From Klebsormidium nitens (lineage: Eukaryota > Streptophyta > Klebsormidiophyceae > Klebsormidiales > Klebsormidiaceae), in the NCBI GenBank assembly GCA_000708835.1, contig DF237143.1, positions 62,001 to 126,000 on the forward strand: a stretch of 64,000 nucleotides of DNA, given 5' to 3'. The notes beneath the pieces are model-generated. The model was not told the DNA's origin. It made no database searches and worked only from the letters and a program-made list of their open reading frames with translations. Within the stretch, counting starts at the first letter, position 1. Every line of letters starts with the position of its first letter. Below are positions 1 to 11,166 of this stretch, one piece after another. The position numbers and the translations under genes were made by a program.

Positions 1-189
1 TCAGTGGGGTAGGGGGTGGTGTTACTGTGACTGACGTGCATCTGCTTCATTGGGGGCAAGAAAAGGTTCTTGTAGGACTGACCAGCTTGTTGAAGTTGGC
101 AGCAATAGCTGTGGGAACAGAAGCGGGGTAAGCAGAACCGATGATGTCATAAGTTGCACTCAGCTTGGGTACCCGCAAGGAGCGGCGCG

Positions 190-3100
190 ATGAAGCTCTG
201 CAGTGCGCCGGCCCTGCTGCAGGCCCTGGTGTTCGCTGCTCTTTGCTGGGTAAGTTGGACGCTTGCTGTGCCACGCTCCATATGGCGGGTCTTTCCATGA
301 CCACTGGACAGTGGTAGAGAACCTGACTTCAAGCGTAACTGCCAAGCTGACCCGTTGTTGCGTCCTCAGCCTTCTGATTTGATATGCTGGAGAAAGATAG
401 CTTATTCTTTTGTTCTCTTATTCAGATGTTGTGTCTGGTAAGAAGCATACACGGAAGTCTGGTTCGCAGGCATAGTACTGTAGTAGGGTTGGTTTGGACA
501 GCCCACCATTCACCGTCCTTGGGACATCTGTGCCAGTGTTGTCCAAGCTGGGTTTGCGCACTCATGTAACTAAAACGAGCTCTCTTTTATGGTCAACATG
601 TTCAGGGATTTGGCCTTGCACAAGAGGCGGGTTGCCGCAAATAGCCGATGCGCAAGTAGGGCGTGTCTCACAAGAGAATCTTTCTATCCTGTAGCCCACA
701 ATTCCTAGCCCTGTTTGAAAGCCACTGTAATGCGGCAGTTGGATAGCAGCAGCGTGTTGAGATCAAATTGTGGGTAAACTGATCAATATACCCCTCGCAC
801 TCATCACAAGCTTCTCGAGCAGCTCTTCTATTCACAAGAATTCCAACAAACGTTCGCCGCCCATCTCCAAACTCAGCAACCTGCATCGGGGCAAGAAGAA
901 ACGTTCAGACCGACACAGAACAAGACTATCATGGATCTCACCTGGATTTGCATCCGGTGACCTGGAACTGCTTTGATTTTGCAGACGGCTGCCGCAGGCC
1001 CCCGGGGTATTTCGGAGCCAAATACTGTCGTCGGTCCCGGGAGCAGCGACTTGCCCGTCGCAAGGCTGCGGCCTTTTGCTGCTCTGACTGGGCCTCCGAC
1101 TCCAAAGGGTATCACATACCAGTGAGCCTTTCAATTTTGTCCCCTTCTGAGACGAGTTTGGGGTTTAACTCAGCAAGGTAGAGAGTCCACCCATTTGCGG
1201 ACATTGTCTTTGTAAACAGGCAGCACGTGTTAACTTCAAGAACATCCTAAACTTCGGTTTAAAAATTAGTCCAGCGTCTTCCATCGTATTGAATTGAGGT
1301 ATAGTGCAATTCGGCCAGGGAGTATTGAGGCGAAGCTGCAGTTTGGCGTAAAGGGTGTTCCGGTGTGCAGTAGTGAACCGGCAGGTAACCCGCCTCTGAA
1401 TCAGACCCGCTGTTAACAGCTGTCGGCTGCTTCCTGACCAAGTGTCACGTGTCCCTTCTGCAGTGGTGGTCCTATTCTGAGCAAACCACTTACTGTCTAT
1501 TTCATCTGGTATGGGGCGGCGTTCACTGCAGCCCAGAAAAATATCTTCAAGGGGCTCGTCAGTTCTTTCTCGCCGAGCTCGAACACAGGCAACACTGGTG
1601 AGTCGAGCCGATCCATCCGGACTGGCACACTTGAAACCAGAATGGAGGTTGAAAACTGCAATTTCAAGCTTTGCATCAGAATTCAGAACACTTCGCAGTT
1701 TCCTACGTTCCGTATCAGGGGCGAACGAGAGCTCGATCGCGTTTGCGTGCTGCCGCAGAATGACTACTGACGGATCACATAGGCGCCCTCAAAGAAGACC
1801 ATCCGGTTTCTGACACTCCAAACAGCACGCAACCAGCGTGCGGTTGATCCCCGTAGGCGTAAACGTAAAGAAGACGATACAAGCAGCTATTTACGTCGCT
1901 GGTTCCTTTCCTGCAGCTCAATTGTGGTGGGCGAGCGTCAATGCTTACTACGACGGCAACCAGAACCACGTCTCCCCGACTGTGGCTCTGGGAGCCGATT
2001 ACGAAGACTCTCCGGGGTCTCAGGTATCGCCTGCCGCCTTTGGCCTCGTATGAAGAGTTTCCGTTTGATCTCTGTTGTCGGGAACGACCGGAAGAAAGAT
2101 GAGCTTAGACAAAGAAGCTTTCTAAGCTTTTCGGAGGTCGAAGCTTCTCGTCAGAGCTTCCCTCTTCATGTGCTTGCTGAGTAAGCCCCGATCTGGCCTC
2201 GTCATTACGAGATATTGTCCTTTGCTTCTGGTTGCTCAAATCCGACGAACTAGAGTTGTCCGCATCCAACGGAAGCAATCCATTGGGAGGTCAAGGAACC
2301 CTGACGTCAGCCCGTGTGTTGCAGAACTCGAGCCTGGTCATCACTCCGACCAGCAACGCGATGTTCGATGTCGTCACCCACGCGATCACCGCGGGAGGGC
2401 TCCCAGTTGATCCCAATGGAGTGTACATGGTCATGGGGAATCAAGGCACCTCGGTGGTGCGTATTCACACCAGCCATCCGCAGAGTAGAGTCCCCTGGAA
2501 GATTGAGACCTTTCTTGCGCTGCACAATTGATGGAAGCAGGTGCATGTAGAAGGAGGCTGCGCAATACTTTCAGGGGCCAAAAGAAGAGTGGTTTTGCTT
2601 TTGTCATCTGGTTCAAATTTGATATCCCTCACGAACGATCGCGATTAAGCTGGTTAAAGCAGAACCAAGGGGCTTGGATGCCAGAGAGTCAGTGGTGGCT
2701 GGCAATCCTCCTTCCCCATAGGACTGTCTCAATGTATCAAGCAAATAGCCTTGACGGTTGCGCTGTAATCGTTCCCTCCGGATGCGAACGAACACTCTTG
2801 TAGCCGAAAACCCCAAACAACCGTGACTCACTTTCAGAAGCGGACACGACCAACCTCGCCTGCGGTTAAATTCACCGTCTTGTAATAGGGAGGCTGCTGA
2901 AAATTCCTGTCAAGCTGAGCCAATTCGCTCAACCTAAGCTTCCGCTTGTTTCCAAACAACTCCAGGTAGGCTACGGAACCTGTGGGACGGAGTCAGAGTG
3001 CTCCAGCAACTCTTACGGAGTGACATTCTGCGGGTGGCATTCTTTTGAGAAATATAACGGGCAGACCCTTCACTACGGCTTTGTGGGCGTCGGCGCTCCG

Positions 3101-6100
3101 GCTTGCCGGCCGCGGGGGAATATGAACGGGTAGGACTATCTCTTTGTTTCTGTCTTGTTTGTTCCGGCTGACTTCAGCCGCTGACGGCAGCGGCGTCACT
3201 CTCGTGACGGTGGCGATTTGCGAACGGCAACTGAGGAGAGTGTCTGGACCGTCCGTTTATAGTTTGTGCCTGGTCGTTGGTTTGAATGAGATATAAGTCA
3301 GGTCCAGCGGCGTGGTTCACAGGAAACGAGGGACTCTAAATCGTAACGGAAGCTTCGTTTCGTTTTTCAACGGGAATATCGGCGGAAGTATCTCAGTTTA
3401 TGCTGCGCTTTGATGGCCTCTTGTCTTCAGTGTTTTGAGATATTAACAACTAGAGTTGGCAACGGTAGGAAACGCTGGACCCAGGGCGGCACTCCGTGGA
3501 AGCTGCAACAAGAGAGGGTGAAGAGATGGGAAGGAAAAGACTATCTAGGATAATGGACAAGCTTATATCAAGCACGAAGCAGAAGAGACTCGATGAAAGG
3601 GTCAACAGCCAAAAAGAGCAGCCACAACACAAGGGCCACAGTACGTGGAGTCAAACTGGTCGAAAGGAAAAGGAGAGGAAGAAGGCAAACGGAAAAGATA
3701 AGACAGTAAGGGAATCATCATGGTGATTACGACGAGCACCGTGTTTCCAAGGAATGTTTCGAACTCAGAATCAATAAGCTTCAGTAGTAGTCAGCTCCCA
3801 GCTATCACCACTGGAAACTGAGACCCGATTTCCACCTGCTTAATAATATTGCCACTCTTAACCCTCGCTAACCCCAGCCGTCCCAGGGTGGCTAACTAGT
3901 CCTGCAAACTGTAACCAACTTCTGTTGCCAGGTCTCCCAACGGCGATCCTCCCATCGACGCGGCCGCCAACATTTTCGCCCACGAGTTGGCAGAGTCCGC
4001 CACCGACCCGCAATACGACGCCTGGTGGGACGACGCTACTCAGCGCGAGGCGGCGGACCGGTGCAACTTCCTGTTCGGTGAGGGCGTCACAGCAGTATCA
4101 AGTTTGCGACTGCACTGCGGAGACAGCAAACATCGAACTCCTCTGACCCGCTCTTTAGATTCTTTTGCAACGCGTGACGCTCAATTCAAGTAGCGCCATC
4201 TAAACCACGTTCCTTTCCTCCAGGCACCACGACGCCATCTGCCAGTGGGGGCGGCAAGTAAGTTGATACTCCTTCGTCCAACGTGCTGAATATGAAACCT
4301 TCTGACTCCGGCGTCTTCGAGCATACGAGTAGCAGATTCAAACGCCAATCCCGTTTGACGTCTCCTCATATTTGTTAATACCGTTGACTGGAAACTCCCT
4401 GCGCGACTTGTCAAAATTGAAGGCTGGATAGAAGTTTCGCCGAAAATATACTTCCTGATTGGTAGGGTATTCAAAATTTCATCAAATTCGGGGTTACGGA
4501 AAAGTGCTTTCTGTTGGATTGTGCAGTTACAATCTGGTAGGGAACGGCGGCAAGCAGTACCTCATACAGCAGTTTTGGGACTTCACTGCCGGTGCCTGCG
4601 TCACAACTTCGGCGTCCAACGGTAGGCAGACTTTGCTGTGCGCGGCCGGAAATAGTATCCACCGGCGGACTCATCTTCGAAGTCTACGAAGTCAGGGTCT
4701 GTATCTGGCCGAGTGCGAGAGCAGCCGTTCGTTTCCAAACCAAGAGACGGCCTAAATGAAACTCAACACTGGACGGGACAAGAAGGCGCCTTCTAAGTGG
4801 CCGATCGGATGCTACAGCAACGGACTGCACGTTGTGTGACGTATCGAACTTCTGCAATTTAGTGAGATAAAACCAAGGACACTTTGGCTCTGCCTTTCGC
4901 TGCCACATTCCCTTCTCTTTCCACCATAAACTCGTCGTCTATTCGCTCCGCACTCACACGCCGCGAAGCTACAGACTCAGCCCGCAGCCGTCCTGCTGAC
5001 GTCGCCTCACGCTGACGCCACTTCCCGCTGACGTCACGCAGTCGGCGGCACGGTGGGCGGGGACCCCCACTTCGCGGCGGGTTACCTTAACTACACGACG
5101 GAGAGCGGGGAACCGGAGGCCGCGGCGATCGACTTCGACTTCCAGGGCCTGCCGGACCGCACCTTCTGCATCTCGTCCGACCTGCACATCGCGGTGAGCC
5201 CACGTCAGCGGCTGACGTCAGCATGACGCCAATCGTTCCTGGTATGGAAAGGCCGCACTCGCCTTGTGGACCGTTTGCAGAAACTCAGCCGTTTCAACGC
5301 CCGGGATGAACCATGATTTGAGGAAGAACACTGGCGCATTTTTGGTACATGGATCTTTTGCCTCTGCATCTCGAGCTGAGAGTCTTCCTCCTGCCCGACG
5401 CGTCGCAAGCAATGAGCAAGCGCCGTGAGCATAAGCAACGGCAGGCTGGCGAACTCGCGTTCTTGGTAGCAAGCAACTCGCAGGCGACTCGCGTGAGCAT
5501 GCATAACGCCAAGCTCTATACCCTGTCATGAGCGCCTCTAAACCTTGTCCTGAACCCCTCTAAACCCTGTCCTAAACCCCTTACAAACCCCGCGCCGCAG
5601 TTGAACGCGCGCTTCGTGGGCGGGGCGCCCGACGAGCGCGGCGTCGCGGGCACGTGGATGGACGCAATCGCCATAGTCTGGGCGTCCGAAACGGGCGTCC
5701 GCCGGACGCTGACGGTGTCCATCGACCAGTCCAAGGACTTTTTGGACGGGGACTGCTACGAGATCGAGTATGATGGGAAGAGTGTGCAGCTGTCGCCGGT
5801 AAGCCCAAGGGAGCTTCCTGGCTTGCGGAGTAGAAAGGGTCCGATCGAATTAGTAGCCACAAGCATGGGCTTTTGAGCCCATCTGCGGCCAGTGCTTTTG
5901 CAGTTTCAACCTTAGCTTCTGTTGCATCCATTCGGTCAGTCACTTTGTTTTACAGCTTCATTTGCTTTCGCTTAGCTATCGTCCCGACTGGCAGAGCCGA
6001 CTGGCTACTCCGCACGAACCTGTGACCTCTCAGGCTGCCAGGATGAACACTGATTCGCACAGATTTTCAAGACTCAGAAGCGGAAATCTCAGTGAGAAAG

Positions 6101-7509
6101 CTGCTGCAAGTTTGGGCGCAAAGAAGAACGCTTCGACCAATTGCAGTCGAACGAGACGGACGTGCGATGGACGAGCCCCGACGGGCAGCTCCACCTGGCG
6201 CGGCCCCCCGGCCACGTGGGCCTTCCCACGTGGGGCAACATCTCAATCATTGTCGACGGCAATCTGAACCTCGAATTGACTACAGAGGAGGAGAAGCGGA
6301 TCAACCTGGAGCCGCTCGGGAAGTTCATCAACATGGAGGTCAAGGGGCTGACTGCGACGCGCCACGTGCACGGGGTGAGTTACCGGGCAGGGGGTCGTTT
6401 CGTTCTCGCGTTTCGATATTAGGAAACTGACTCGGTTACGAAATTGACTCCATTAGGAAACTGACTCGATGAGCAGACAAGAAGGACAAAGTAACCAAGA
6501 AAGTTGCGCTGCTGAGGTCTTGTTAGCAGAGTCTCAGAAGACGGGCACTCCTCTTCTGGGACCTCGTAATAAAATCCTCAGCTTGAGCGATTGCTGATCG
6601 ATCTACCCCCTCCGCATTCTATCAGCAGCTAGGTTCCTCAAACTTCCCCGGGTGCCGGTTGACTAATGGAGCAAAAGGCAGTCGGCATTCCATCTTCCCC
6701 TCGCTTGCCCTCATTGAGCCCCTCCGTGCACGTCCCCGGTGCTTCTTCTACTGACCGCCGTTGCTTGCTGTTCTCTGTGGGTTACTGGACCAAGGTTTTG
6801 CCCAGCGGCGGTTGAACATGGCTGGCTGCGGACACCAGATACTCGCGATTCCCTGAACGGACCCTAAATGTCTGAACTGAAAAACCTTCTGTAGGTGCTG
6901 GGCCAGATGTTTGCCCCGGGCGGGGTCCAGCGGCGGCTGGGCATGGCTGTCTCGGACGAGAACAACCGGGAGTTTGTCGATGGTATTGTCGAGGATTATA
7001 TCACGCCCAGCCTGACGGACCCGGACTGCTACTACAGCGAGTTTCTGGTAAGGAATGGACAGCGGTTCTTTCAACCGAGACGCGCCATCCTCTTTTTCAA
7101 ATCTTTGTTGGTTCCAGCTGACTCTGACAAGACCTCTAACCCCAGAGAAGGTTAACACACTGAAAAGGTTTTGTACGACTGTGGACTACAAGTATAGCGC
7201 TCGCCTCCTGAAAACAATGGCGAGAGATTTCGGGCCCCCTGAAAACAGTGTTGGAAGTTCTCGGAAGCCGATTGTATTTTCTTCAAGAACCGTATGTCCC
7301 AGTATCAAAAACGTTGTGGCGTCACGAAGACCCGAGTTGACCCTGATGTGAATTGCTTCCAGGAATACGCGCGCGAGGAGCACAATAAGAACCCGTCCAG
7401 ACGAAAGCTGTTGTCTCTAGCGCACGGGGAGCGGATTCACACCGCCCGCTTGAGTTACACGCACCGGTCGAACGGGGGAGCTAGGACGCGACGAGTACTG
7501 TGGCGGTAG
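190..7509 (+). CDS. Secreted EXORDIUM (PHI-1) protein fused to a root-cap-like domain
   Basis: Fourteen exons fit one 627-residue frame: 190-249, 985-1121, 1464-1597, 1917-2023, 2325-2453, 2966-3129, 3932-4077, 4224-4257, 4527-4621, 5042-5193, 5601-5798, 6147-6374, 6895-7047 and 7363-7509; all borders are GT-AG and phases match. Exon 1 encodes a hydrophobic signal peptide (starts MKLCSAPALLQ). Residues about 60-335 resemble the phosphate-induced/EXORDIUM family: YHGGPILSKP, IWYGAAFTAAQKN, a cysteine-rich GTCGTESECSS block, and FAHELAESATDP (the family's conserved AHE..E motif). Residues about 336-580 carry GGTVGGDPHF, DRTFCISSDLHI, LNARFVGG and VLGQMFAPGG, the pattern of root-cap (LEA-related) proteins. 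Land-plant EXORDIUM proteins are apoplastic, about 300 residues long and linked to growth control; root-cap proteins are also secreted. The fusion is inferred from the phase-compatible splice 4621/5042; two adjacent genes cannot be excluded. The basic C-terminal tail (from 7363) is not recognised. Confidence 0.85.
5533..5585. repeat. Short degenerate minisatellite, telomere-like, in an intron
   Basis: About three units of the form CCTCTAAACC(C)TGTCCT lie in the intron before exon 11 of the EXORDIUM-type gene. They contain CCTAAAC and CTAAACC words like plant telomere repeats, but are too diverged to be a true telomere array. Confidence 0.55.
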
Positions 7510-8913
7510 CCATAGCGTATGGAATCTGTGACGTCAGTCAAGGTCTTCGAACCCACAGGCGGAGCTTCGCTTGTGGGTAATTGTATATTCGTGATATCAG
7601 CTTAGGACAAAGATGGATATTGAAAGTTCGCAAATGCAAGTTGCGTTTACTGCGGCGCTGCTACAGTGTGCGACTCCTTGCTTGACAGACTATAGTTTCG
7701 AGTATTTATACGTTTCAAGACGAACAGGACTCAGCATGTGTAAGGAAGGAAGCAATTCTGGAATACGGTAGTAACCAACAGCTATTTGAGTTACGCTTCA
7801 AGTTCTTGGTACAGACACTAAAGACCTGCAGATATGAACCCATGGGGTCGAAGCTGCATGTGTTTCACAATTCAATGCTTAAGCTAGGGTCATTGCCGGT
7901 TTTTTGTTGGGCAAGCAGGTGCAAAGCTCCCAAGTCGAGGAGCTCAATACGTCAAAGAAGAAAACGAAGAAAACATATGGTTTCCGATTGAAATTGTTGC
8001 TCAAGGCAGTCAACTTCGAACACGCGCATTAGCTCACTCCGCTGTACGAGTTCAAGGATCATTTGGATCGTTGGATGAATCGATTGTGTTGTTCATGCCG
8101 ATCAAGCAGGTTTCTGCCATTGCCCTAGCTGCACCACACGAACGTTCCGTATCATACGTTGACGTACCACTGTCTTGCGTAAGTTGCGCGCGCATGTCCA
8201 AACTGAATGATGCCACGATGCACACGCACACCCGTGCATTGGGGTCGGACGCGCGCTTTGCATATGCGTGCTGATGATCCAAACTGAGGCCGGAATAAAC
8301 TCCAGTGAACACAACTGCTTATCCATGCAGTACATGTAAAGCTAGGCTCGGGGCCCTTGACCGATATCGCACCCGACATGTTTCTTTCGACGGATCGTGT
8401 TCGATATACTTCCCACAAAGGCGTGAAGCATGGTTTACCGTTGATTTCCGTGATACTCGCACCTAATTAATCGCAGACTGGCCGCGTGCAACATCTTGGG
8501 TGCGAAGTGACAAGATGCCGGAGAAGTTCTATGCATTCGACTCGGACCACATGTTATGTGCGTTTACCGGCCATATGTCGGAAGCATAAAGCTATCATAC
8601 CGGCCATGTGAAGCACAGAAAACACAAATCTCTTTTTATTGCTTGCCAAGTGCAGATTTTAATATGGAGAGAGAGAAAAACTTTTGCTTTACACTGATGA
8701 GAATCACTACATAAGCCTAACTCTTGACCACGTCTATGTTGCCAGAAATCTGCTTTAGGAGTCCATTTTTTGGGAGTATCATTCAACACCCCGCTCAATG
8801 TTATAAGGTATAACGCATGCTGGGGCTCAACAAAAGCAAAGCGCCACGTAGGTTGCCTCATTTGCCTGCTCTAATAGGACCGCAAAGCCTAAACCGCAAG
8901 CGGTGCTGGCCGT
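7510..8913. other. Intergenic stretch, nothing recognised
   Basis: Downstream flank of the EXORDIUM-type gene. No reading frame with family motifs or convincing splice pairs was seen on either strand. It holds scattered A/T-rich runs, including a short A-rich stretch near 7960-7975. Confidence 0.5.
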
Positions 8914-9132
8914 ATGGATCTTCACGTTCCCAAATCCTCTACAAGCTTGACATTATGGCAAAAAATGGTCACCTTTCGTCTACAGGAACATAAGAGAATA
9001 CAAGAAAAGCGAACAAATGTCGATTGCTGCTCCACTAGTACCACCCCTCCCACCAACGACAGCTCAAAGCAAGCTACCGCTAGAATTCCCATCCGCCGTC
9101 CCCAAGAAGCCTCCAATTGCGGCGACACCTCA

Positions 9133-9561
9133 TCAGGTGACCAGACCTCTGGGCCACTTGCCGTCCGGTGCCTCTCTTTCTCGGGGCGCCCCCGCATAGT
9201 CACCCTCCCTCTGCTGCCCGGCTGCCTTCTTCCGGGCACGACCGCCTGTCTCCCGACCTCTCCTCCCGTCCTTGGGAGATTTCCCCCCGACCCCAGCATT
9301 CTCCCCGGCCTCAAAATGCCTCGTCACTTCGTCAACTGCGACGCTGTTCTCGCCCCACCCGGTTGGTACCGGCAGCAGTCCGGTACCAGGTTCCGGGGCT
9401 TCTCTGCCCCGGTTCGAGTCCAACCGGGCGCCTTTTCCAGGTACGATCGTCCTCGGGGACACCCGTCTTCCTGGCCCGGGGGACGCTTGTTTCCCGGGAG
9501 TAGTTGGCCACTCCCATTCGCCATCCTGCTGTTTACCATTTTCTTTGCGCCTTTCTTTCAA
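9133..9561 (-). other. Purine-rich open frame, possible exon of a WG-motif locus
   Basis: The minus strand is open for about 140 codons and reads as Gly/Arg/Glu/Lys-rich low-complexity protein with one PTGWGE motif near its middle. The plus strand of the same stretch is strongly pyrimidine-rich. The motif resembles DPTGWG in the open frame at 10154-10831, so both may be exons or decayed copies of one locus. No known domain is visible and no splice chain could be proven; this may be non-coding low-complexity DNA. Confidence 0.2.
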
Positions 9562-10153
9562 ACCTTCTCTTTTAGCATTCGTTCAAGTACAGCAACAAAG
9601 GTCACTGGGAAGCCAAAGGAGTGTGACAGGGCTGAAGCATGGAAAGCCCTCACAAAAAGGCTGACAAAACCGCAGAGAATAAGTTTTCACTCTGACAGAT
9701 CCCACAGGGTTTTGAAACAGCACCAGTCACACGAGGTTCAAGAGCTGTACCTGCAGAGGGGGGGTCGACAGCCCCCCGTCACCAACGCTGCTGGTGCTGC
9801 TTCGAACGTCCCACTGAAGGCCGGCCTGCGGGGGGCCTCGTTTGGGGGGCTTGATGAGCCCCCCTTTTTGAAAAGCTGCACCACAGAAAATAGGGAAGCG
9901 CCTGTTACTTTCGTTTTGAGGCCGCAGAAATGTTTACAGAGGAACTGTTTCTTCTAGCAAGCAAACAAAGGGGGGCTGAAGCAGGTGCAGGACCCACGAC
10001 TTCCCAAATGGACTTTGAACAGGCCTTCGTAGATATACTTGCCCATTCATTGTAGAACGTCAAAGTTGCATCCAATAAAACGTTCAACCCTAGCCCTGGT
10101 GGCAACATGAAAATGTTTCCGGTTCACAGATTTCAAGGCAGTCTCAAGATGCG

Positions 10154-10831
10154 CTACTCACTGGTCATGTTTTCCTCCCCGAATCCCTTAACGCTGGAAC
10201 TGTGGCTCAGTCTCGGGTCGGTCGCCTCGCTCGACCCCGACGCCCCCTCCTCCCACCCACGCTCCTGGGGGGGTGCCTCCACTCGTTTGCTCCCCTGGCC
10301 TCTGCCTTTTGCCACACCCCACAGCTGCTTCTCCCCCCTCCGGTGCCTATTCCTACTGGACCGCCCACTGGGGCCGCTTTCTTCGCTCGGGCTGATGTGA
10401 AAACCCCCCGCCTTGCTTGTGATCCCATCGTTCCAATCCAGGGGGGTCGCTGGGCTGGCAGACTCGCTCCCCCAACTGGTCGGCCCCACGTCCATCTGCT
10501 CTACCTCAGTGAGCTTATTTACACCCCAACCCGTGGGATCAATGGTAGTCACAGTTTCGAGGGTGGGAATAGGCCCTGAAGGCGAGGTTGCTGGGCCGCT
10601 CTTCTTCCGCTTCTTGCTCGCTTCCTCGGAGGACTTGCTCTTTGCAGACATCGAAGGAGCGTCCGCTGTTTCGGGACAATCCGCAACAACGGGGACCACG
10701 GATTCGGACATCAGCAGCCTGCGACGAGATGCGCTCTTCTTAGTTTGAAGGGTTTTCAGAGAAGCAGTCGCGAAAGTCCAGGGAGGGGAAACCTCCAGGT
10801 CTTGCAAAATTGCCCTCGGACAAAGATCCAA
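10154..10831 (-). CDS. Hypothetical low-complexity protein with WG/GW motifs
   Basis: A single open frame of 225 codons, rich in Ser, Pro, Gly and Lys, with DPTGWG, PTSWGSE, LDWND and QLWGV along its length. Its N-terminal third has a basic patch (KKRKK) that could act in nuclear localisation. A strong donor-like site sits just before the stop (the GTGAGT after ATGACCA), so it could be one exon of a longer gene running toward 9.1 kb. Tandem WG/GW motifs are known from Argonaute-binding hook proteins, but they also arise by chance in low-complexity sequence, and I do not claim that role. Start could be the first ATG or the internal one at the MSESVVPVV segment. Existence as a gene is unproven. 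Confidence 0.35.
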   Translation of the reverse strand: MDLCPRAILQDLEVSPPWTFATASLKTLQTKKSASRRRLLMSESVVPVVADCPETADAPSMSAKSKSSEEASKKRKKSGPATSPSGPIPTLETVTTIDPTGWGVNKLTEVEQMDVGPTSWGSESASPATPLDWNDGITSKAGGFHISPSEESGPSGRSSRNRHRRGEKQLWGVAKGRGQGSKRVEAPPQERGWEEGASGSSEATDPRLSHSSSVKGFGEENMTSE

Positions 10832-11166
10832 ATTGCGTTGGACTCTGTCAGTGTTACGTCAAGCCCGTATTAGGCTTGTCAGAGCCTATTCTTAAATCTC
10901 GCTTTCTTCTCTAGGGTACCTTCGAGAATTAGTTGTTTGAAATACGTACCGCATGTCTCCTCAGAATGCATTCAAGTACTGCCACAGCTGTCAAAAAGTC
11001 ATTGATCAGGACATCTTTGCTATGCAGAACTTTGACAGAACACCCCTTTCTTTGCGACACCACAGCGGGATCCACAACAGTTTGACACTGAATCCTCGAA
11101 CCCAATCCATATGACCATCATCTGCACTCTACTCCCTATCAATCAGTGTTGTTAAACACCCTCCCC

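Noticed and set aside
8914-9957. Plus-strand open frame of 347 codons, Pro/Ser/Leu-rich
   Set aside because: The open length follows from pyrimidine-rich DNA with few stops. No domain is visible, and the complementary strand looks more like coding composition. Its 3' part (GKPKECDRAEAWKALTKRL) is less biased and might be a real exon, but nothing joins to it convincingly.
9929-10054. Short plus-strand frame starting MFTEELFLLASKQRG
   Set aside because: Protein-like and preceded by an acceptor-like site, but only 41 codons with no partner exon or homologue that I can name.
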